Shown here one piece after another: positions 23,020 through 27,803 of a stretch of 27,803 nucleotides of DNA. Where the stretch lies: contig CAZSYM010000032.1 of NCBI GenBank assembly GCA_964611145.1, positions 1 through 27,803 of the forward strand, given 5' to 3'. The stretch's first letter is position 1; the number at the start of each line of letters is the position of its first letter. The stretch is from WFQV01 sp964611145. GTDB lineage: Bacteria; Bacteroidota; Ignavibacteria; Ignavibacteriales; Melioribacteraceae. The position numbers and the translations under genes were made by a program. Under the pieces are notes generated by a model, which saw nothing but the letters and a program-made list of their open reading frames with translations, ran no database searches and was not told where the DNA came from.

Positions 23020-25584
23020 ATGAACTTTGTCGGTTCGTTTAATGTAGTACCAAATTTACCCGAAGAACTTGAACCTTTAAGAGAGATAAGTTATAATCTT
23101 TTCTGGACGTGGAATCAGGATGCTATTAATCTTTTTAGAAGATTGGACCGTGAGGTTTGGGAAGAAACGAATCATAATCCTGTTAAGATGTTGGGAAAGG
23201 TTAGCCAGGAAAGGCTGGAAGAAGCGGCGGCGGATTATGGTTTTATCTCTCATATGAACAGAGTTTATTTGAATCTCCAAGTGTATTTAGAAGAAATTAC
23301 TTGGTATCAAAAGAATTTCAAGGAAAGCGATACTCCCTTTATCGCTTACTTTTCCGCCGAATACGGTTTAACGGAATGTCTTCAAATTTATTCCGGTGGG
23401 TTAGGAGTCCTTTCGGGGGACCACATTAAATCCGCTAGCGACTTAGGCTTGCCTTTGGTGGGTGTGGGACTTTGTTATGCGGAGGGTTATTTCCAACAAT
23501 ACTTGACAAGCGACGGTTGGCAGCAAGAGCGTTACGAACCTACCGATTTTTATAATCAACCTATGACCTTGGTGAGAGATAAAGAGGGAAAACCGATAAT
23601 GGTAACGCTCGATTTCCCTGGTAGGCAAATTTATATTCAAATATGGAAAATTCAGGTCGGTCGGCTTCCTCTTTATTTGCTGGATACCGATGTGGAGCAA
23701 AATTCGCCTGAGGACAGGATTATTACTCGTACTCTTTACGGAGGTGATTCCGAAACTAGAATACAGCAGGAATTGGTTCTGGGTATGGGGGGTATTAAGG
23801 CTTTGCATAAAATAGGTGTAACGCCCCTTGTTTGCCACATGAACGAGGGACATTCGGCGTTTCTGGGATTGGAAAGATTAAATCTTTTAATCAATGAGTA
23901 TAATCTGAGTTTCGAGGAAGCGAAAAATATTAATTTTTACTCCAACGTTTTTACCACGCATACGCCGGTTCCCGCCGGTATTGATATTTTCCCACGCTCG
24001 CTTGTAGAAAAATATTTGGGGAAATTCTATAGAGAAAAATTGAAAATTTCCTCGGATGAATTTTATCGCTTGGGAACAATTAGGAAGGACTACGTACCGG
24101 ACAGCTTTAATATGGCGCATTTGGCAATGAACATGGCAGGATTTGTAAACGGCGTTAGTAAACTCCACGGCGACGTTTCCAAACATTTGTGGGTGGAAGG
24201 TTTCAAAGATATTCCTTTCGATGAAATTCCGATTGATTATGTAACAAACGGCGTTCATATGCAAACGCATCTTTCCAATGAAATGCGAGAATTGTTATTG
24301 CGTTATGGCGGAGAGAATTTCTTCGAGAATTTACGAAGCGGAAAATATTGGGACCGTGTGGAGGAAATTCCCGACGAAGAACTTTGGCGTACTCACGAAC
24401 GAAGACGAGAACGCCTTGTCGCTTTTGCTCGTAAGAGACTCCGAAAGCAGATTATTGAACGGGGAGGTTCACATAAAGAAATCGAGCAAGCGAAAGAAGT
24501 TTTAGACCCGTCAGCATTAACGATAGGGTTCGCTCGCCGATTTGCTACTTACAAACGTGCCACGTTGATTTTCAAAGATATTGAGCGCCTTGCCTCAATT
24601 CTGTGTAATTCCGACTATCCGGTGCAAATAATAATTGCTGGGAAAGCACATCCTAAAGATGATGCAGGAAAGCATTTGATTCAGGAGATAATTGCTCACA
24701 CGAAGAATGAACATTTAAGAAAGAAAGTTGTCTTTCTAGAAAACTATGACATGAATGTTGCTCGCTATATGGTGCAAGGCTGTGATGTTTGGCTTAATAC
24801 ACCCCGCCGCCCCTTGGAGGCAAGTGGCACTTCGGGAATGAAAGTAATCGCAAACGGAGGATTGAATTTTAGTGTTCTGGACGGTTGGTGGGACGAAGCA
24901 TATCACCACGAACTTGGCTGGAAAATAGGCGGTAGAGAAATTTATGAAGATGAAAGTTATCAGGACGAAATTCAAGCTCGTTTAATATACGATACTTTGG
25001 AAAAAGAAATTGTTCCTCTCTTTTATGAAAGAAGCGAAGATAGTTTGCCTCGTGGTTGGATTCGGATGATGAAAAATTCTATGAAACGTTTGGGACCATT
25101 TTTCAATACCGATAGAATGGTTGAGCAATACATGATGAAATTTTATATGCAGGCTTTCGAAAGAAGAAAAATGCTTATGAAAAACGATTGGAAACTGGGT
25201 AAGGAATTTACATTGTGGAAGCAAAATCTTTATTCGAATTGGGATAAAGTTAAAATTGTGGAACATCATCCTGTGGATAGTAACGGTGAGTTTAAAGTGG
25301 GAGAAAAATACAAGATTTCGGCTGTGGTGGAACTTGGGGAATTGTCTCCCGCCGATGTTGAAGTACAGATTTACTATGGTAGTTTCAGCAAAAAGGACGA
25401 GCCTCATGCAAATAAATTTACGGTAATGGAGTTTGTGAAAAAAACTCAGAATAAAAATCGGTATGAGTATGAAGGATATATTCCGTGTGAATCTACAGGC
25501 CAGTTTGGTTATACTCTAAGAGTGCTTCCTAAACATGAGCTTTTGATAAATAATTTCGAATTGGGTTTGATTCGTTGGGCTTGA
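23020..25584 (+). CDS. glgP: Alpha-glucan phosphorylase (GT35)
   Basis: 854 residues from the ATG at 23020. It releases glucose 1-phosphate from glycogen or maltodextrin with phosphate, using PLP. The N-terminal DUF3417 region (NVVPNLPEELEPLREISYNLFWTWNQDAINLFRRLD) marks the shorter, archaeal/bacterial type of phosphorylase. Further motifs: FIAYFSAEYGLTECLQIYSGGLGVLSGDH, the active-site CHMNEGHSAFLGLER and FTTHTPVPAGIDIF, YVTNGVHMQTHLS, and RPLEASGTSGMKVIANGGLNFS with the PLP lysine at residue 608. I prefer the ATG at 23020 because AAGGGAGAG precedes it at good spacing; a TTG 48 bases upstream lacks a ribosome site. About 100 residues at the end form an extra beta-rich domain. Neighbour of a Crp-family gene, which may control it. 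Confidence 0.96.
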   Translation: MNFVGSFNVVPNLPEELEPLREISYNLFWTWNQDAINLFRRLDREVWEETNHNPVKMLGKVSQERLEEAAADYGFISHMNRVYLNLQVYLEEITWYQKNFKESDTPFIAYFSAEYGLTECLQIYSGGLGVLSGDHIKSASDLGLPLVGVGLCYAEGYFQQYLTSDGWQQERYEPTDFYNQPMTLVRDKEGKPIMVTLDFPGRQIYIQIWKIQVGRLPLYLLDTDVEQNSPEDRIITRTLYGGDSETRIQQELVLGMGGIKALHKIGVTPLVCHMNEGHSAFLGLERLNLLINEYNLSFEEAKNINFYSNVFTTHTPVPAGIDIFPRSLVEKYLGKFYREKLKISSDEFYRLGTIRKDYVPDSFNMAHLAMNMAGFVNGVSKLHGDVSKHLWVEGFKDIPFDEIPIDYVTNGVHMQTHLSNEMRELLLRYGGENFFENLRSGKYWDRVEEIPDEELWRTHERRRERLVAFARKRLRKQIIERGGSHKEIEQAKEVLDPSALTIGFARRFATYKRATLIFKDIERLASILCNSDYPVQIIIAGKAHPKDDAGKHLIQEIIAHTKNEHLRKKVVFLENYDMNVARYMVQGCDVWLNTPRRPLEASGTSGMKVIANGGLNFSVLDGWWDEAYHHELGWKIGGREIYEDESYQDEIQARLIYDTLEKEIVPLFYERSEDSLPRGWIRMMKNSMKRLGPFFNTDRMVEQYMMKFYMQAFERRKMLMKNDWKLGKEFTLWKQNLYSNWDKVKIVEHHPVDSNGEFKVGEKYKISAVVELGELSPADVEVQIYYGSFSKKDEPHANKFTVMEFVKKTQNKNRYEYEGYIPCESTGQFGYTLRVLPKHELLINNFELGLIRWA

Positions 25585-25588
25585 TACT

Positions 25589-25613
25589 CTTAAAAATTGG
25601 AGCTATTTTTAAG
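25589..25613. repeat. Perfect AT-rich inverted repeat after glgP
   Basis: CTTAAAAAT (25589-25597) and ATTTTTAAG (25605-25613) are exact reverse complements around a 7-base loop. It begins 5 bases after the glgP stop and 22 bases before the next ATG. The stem has only two G-C pairs and a TTTAAAATTTTT stretch after it, so it could be a weak terminator or just AT-rich sequence. Confidence 0.4.
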
Positions 25614-25634
25614 TTTAAAATTTTTGAAGGTTAA

Positions 25635-26585
25635 ATGTTTCTCGAGACATTAGACGTACGTAAAAATGATGTTTTAATTTACTCGCACAACAAATTTGAT
25701 TTTGAAAACAATTTCAAAATTGTCTTCAAGCGCGAGCCGGTGAAAAGACCGAGAAGTATTAGTTATTTTGAAGTGTGCGAGTTTGTAAAGGATCCCACAC
25801 CTAAAAATTTAATTGTTTATAGGCTACTCACAAATGTGCCCGATTTAGATTCTTATTCGACAAAGTATGGATATTTTATCCGCATCGAAGGACGAATGGA
25901 ACTTATCTATTTTGACCCTATTTTTGCTATTAAGGACTTACGTCATCTTCGCTTTAATTTGGAACCTGAAAAATTCAGATTCAAAATTCAGCAGGTTGGA
26001 TTGACGTATTCGGGTAAAGCGGAATTGGAAGCCAATTTCTCGGAAGTTTTTAGCTTTGATTTGAGTGCTCAGGAAGCTCAAAATCAAAACGATAAGATTT
26101 ATGCCGATGCTATCTTTGCTTTTGACGAAACATTTATTGATGAGGAATCGGAAGCGTTAAGTAACGAGGGGGTTGATAGACAATTCCTTCGCGAGAGATT
26201 GGGTGAGAGCACGCGAGTGGGTAAGATTTCAGAAGATACTAATTACAAAAAACATGATTTTTCAAAGGTATGGATTCATGACGAGGCTCAGACCGGTTCG
26301 GTGCGAGATGAGAAGATTGAAGGATTAAAGAAAGCGTTAGGTATTGACTCCGAGCGTGACCCCGAAAGATTTAAGTTTTATAAAAAGGAAACTCCACAGA
26401 GTACGGCGGAATTTGGTAAAAGGAAAACATCTTTTTCCGATTTTATTAAAAGCCATAAAACTAGTAATGGGACTGCTGATATGGAGATTGAACCGGATAT
26501 CCCTGATTTATTCTCTCTTTTCAAATCCGCCGGTAAGAAAACCGAGGGTAGAGGCGAAGTTTCTTTAAAATTGGAAGAGTTCTAA
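25635..26585 (+). CDS. Unrecognised 316-residue protein
   Basis: I do not recognise this protein. It has no signal peptide and no membrane helix. Residues 1-145 look like a compact mixed or beta-rich domain (NKFDFENNFKIVFKREPV, YFEVCEFVKDPTPKNLIVYRLLTN, YGYFIRIEGRMELIYFDPIFAIKDLRHLRF). Residues 145-316 look mostly disordered and highly charged, with acid-rich stretches (AFDETFIDEESEALSNEGVD) and short helical pieces (IPDLFSLFKSAGKK near the end). A single cysteine lies in the first domain. The ATG has GAAGG 5 bases ahead and codon use resembles its neighbours, so it is a normal gene and not recent foreign DNA. It sits between glgP and a sugar aminotransferase gene and shares no obvious function with either. 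Confidence 0.75.
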   Translation: MFLETLDVRKNDVLIYSHNKFDFENNFKIVFKREPVKRPRSISYFEVCEFVKDPTPKNLIVYRLLTNVPDLDSYSTKYGYFIRIEGRMELIYFDPIFAIKDLRHLRFNLEPEKFRFKIQQVGLTYSGKAELEANFSEVFSFDLSAQEAQNQNDKIYADAIFAFDETFIDEESEALSNEGVDRQFLRERLGESTRVGKISEDTNYKKHDFSKVWIHDEAQTGSVRDEKIEGLKKALGIDSERDPERFKFYKKETPQSTAEFGKRKTSFSDFIKSHKTSNGTADMEIEPDIPDLFSLFKSAGKKTEGRGEVSLKLEEF

Positions 26586-26621
26586 TACACGTTTTGCAAA
26601 TATTTTTTTGAGAGGCATGCC

Positions 26622-27791
26622 ATGCAAGTTCCTTTGTTAGATTTAAAACAACAATATCAACAATTAAAAGATGAGATAGATTCAGCAATTATAAATGTTG
26701 TTGAATCTCAACGCTTTATTTTAGGACCGGAGGTTCAAGAACTCGAAGAACAATTCACGCGCTATTTGAATGTTAAATATGCCTACGGTGTAAGCTCCGG
26801 TACCGATGCGCTTTTGATTGCCTTAATGGCTATAGGAATAAAACCCGGTGACGAGGTGATAGTTCCCACTTATTCGTTTTTTGCCACGGCGGGTGTGGTC
26901 GCCAGAATGCATGCAACACCGGTGTTTGTGGATATTGACCCCGTTACCTTTAATATTGCTCCGGGAGAAATCGAAAAGAAGATAACGGATAAAACGAAAG
27001 CGATTATTCCGGTTCATCTTTATGGTCAGAGTGCCGATATGGAACCGATAATGGAGATAGCCGAAAAATACGGGCTGAAAGTAATTGAGGATGGCGCTCA
27101 AGCTATTTCCGTTCAATACAAGGACGGCAGAAACGTAGGCACAATAGGGGATATCGGATGCTTTTCCTTTTTCCCCAGTAAAAATTTGGGAGGATTTGGT
27201 GACGGAGGTTTGGTTGTTACCAATGATGATGAGTTAGCACATATGTTGCGGATAATGCGAGTTCACGGCGGGGAGCCCAAGTATTATCATAAAGTTATAG
27301 GAGGAAATTTCCGTTTGGATGCAATTCAAGCTGCCGTTATAAAAGTTAAACTTCCTTATCTCGACGGGTGGTCGGCTAAAAGAAGAGAACATGCAAGACT
27401 GTATGATAAACTGTTTGTTGAAGCCGGATTGGCCGAGGAGACGGGTAAAACAAGTTTTGATGAGAAAAACAAAGTCCTCTTACCAAAGGCGGTTTATGAA
27501 AATGCGTCCTTAAAAAATTATCATATTTATAATCAATATGTAATCCGTGTGGAGAGGCGGGATGAGTTAAAAACTTTCCTCAAGGAAAACGGGATTGGGA
27601 CGGAAATTTATTACCCTGTTCCATTCCATAAACAGGAGTGTTTTTCCGAGTTGGAAACCTCGAGAGATGCTTATCCTGTAGCGGATTCCGCCGCTCAAAC
27701 CTCATTGGCTTTACCTGTCTTTCCCGAATTGACGGAAGAGCAAATTGAATACGTTGTAGCTAAAATAAAAGAATTTTTTGCAGGTGTGTGA
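26622..27791 (+). CDS. DegT/DnrJ/EryC1/StrS family sugar aminotransferase
   Basis: 389 residues of the fold-type I PLP aminotransferases that act on nucleotide-linked keto-sugars. The start PLLDLKQQYQQLKDEIDSAI and SQRFILGPEVQELEEQF are standard for the family, as is YGVSSGTDALLIALMAIGIKPGDEVIVP. IEDGAQAI holds the aspartate that supports the PLP ring nitrogen. FSFFPSKNLGGFGDGG holds the PLP lysine, Lys187. NFRLDAIQAAVIKVKL is the acceptor-side motif, and GIGTEIYYPVPFHKQ the conserved C-terminal block. The product is an amino sugar for surface polysaccharide or glycoprotein; which one is not clear. ATG with GAGAGG 6 bases ahead. The preceding gene ends 36 bases upstream; the following gene is outside the window. 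Confidence 0.93.
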   Translation: MQVPLLDLKQQYQQLKDEIDSAIINVVESQRFILGPEVQELEEQFTRYLNVKYAYGVSSGTDALLIALMAIGIKPGDEVIVPTYSFFATAGVVARMHATPVFVDIDPVTFNIAPGEIEKKITDKTKAIIPVHLYGQSADMEPIMEIAEKYGLKVIEDGAQAISVQYKDGRNVGTIGDIGCFSFFPSKNLGGFGDGGLVVTNDDELAHMLRIMRVHGGEPKYYHKVIGGNFRLDAIQAAVIKVKLPYLDGWSAKRREHARLYDKLFVEAGLAEETGKTSFDEKNKVLLPKAVYENASLKNYHIYNQYVIRVERRDELKTFLKENGIGTEIYYPVPFHKQECFSELETSRDAYPVADSAAQTSLALPVFPELTEEQIEYVVAKIKEFFAGV

Positions 27792-27803
27792 TTTAGGTCA
27801 TTG

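Noticed and set aside
24982..25407. Minus-strand open frame inside the glucan phosphorylase gene
   Set aside because: The product is rich in His, Phe and Ile in the way typical of antisense translation, and the plus-strand frame is clearly a phosphorylase.
1..27803. Search for tRNA, rRNA, CRISPR arrays, insertion sequences, phage or defence genes
   Set aside because: All gaps are short, no regular repeat-spacer pattern or transposase-like protein is present, and no tRNA-like cloverleaf was seen by eye in the gaps.

Overview
The window is a gene-dense (about 97% coding), AT-rich bacterial chromosome segment that carries 25 protein-coding genes. I see no RNA genes, mobile elements, CRISPR arrays or phage genes. 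No gene-free stretch exceeds 300 bases; the longest gap is the divergent intergenic region 22802-23019. The organism is probably a member of the Bacteroidota/Chlorobiota/Ignavibacteriota side of the FCB group. Three things point there. atpD and atpC stand alone, away from the other ATP synthase genes. A secreted beta-propeller protein ends in a type IX secretion-like C-terminal domain. A UbiE/MenG-type methyltransferase suggests quinone respiration. Promoters that can be recognised are of the ordinary TTGnnn-17-TAnnnT kind, and most genes have good Shine-Dalgarno sequences. The lineage call is inference.

Layout. (1) 54-3164, plus strand: a cell-envelope block of a FemAB/GNAT-like transferase, a GT4 glycosyltransferase and a GT9 heptosyltransferase-like protein. 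(2) 3200-5022, plus: atpD-atpC, with a promoter set into the end of the GT9 gene and a strong terminator after atpC. (3) 5089-5382, minus: an unrecognised 97-residue protein whose promoter overlaps a palindrome. (4) 5542-7285, plus: yicC-gmk-rpoZ with a terminator. (5) 7319-7942, minus: a YigZ/IMPACT protein. (6) 8082-13221, plus: uvrA, an AhpD-like protein, an MtaD-type amidohydrolase and rdgB, all overlapping. This looks like a DNA repair and nucleotide clean-up operon. (7) 22801 down to 13225, minus: eight packed genes in the order crp-like regulator, PHP phosphoesterase, secreted propeller, ABC-F ATPase, rsmA, mgtE, PAP2 phosphatase, ubiE/menG. (8) 23020-27791, plus: alpha-glucan phosphorylase, an unrecognised 316-residue protein and a DegT/WecE sugar aminotransferase.

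Most of the window is housekeeping, and I do not see a clear new multi-gene system. The points that deserve a second look are small. They are a three-way set of complementary segments at the crp/PHP junction that could form alternative mRNA hairpins around a start codon, a hairpin in the uvrA leader, a palindrome over the promoter of the 97-residue orphan, tandem repeats at the glgP promoter beside a Crp-family gene, and the unassigned 97- and 316-residue proteins.
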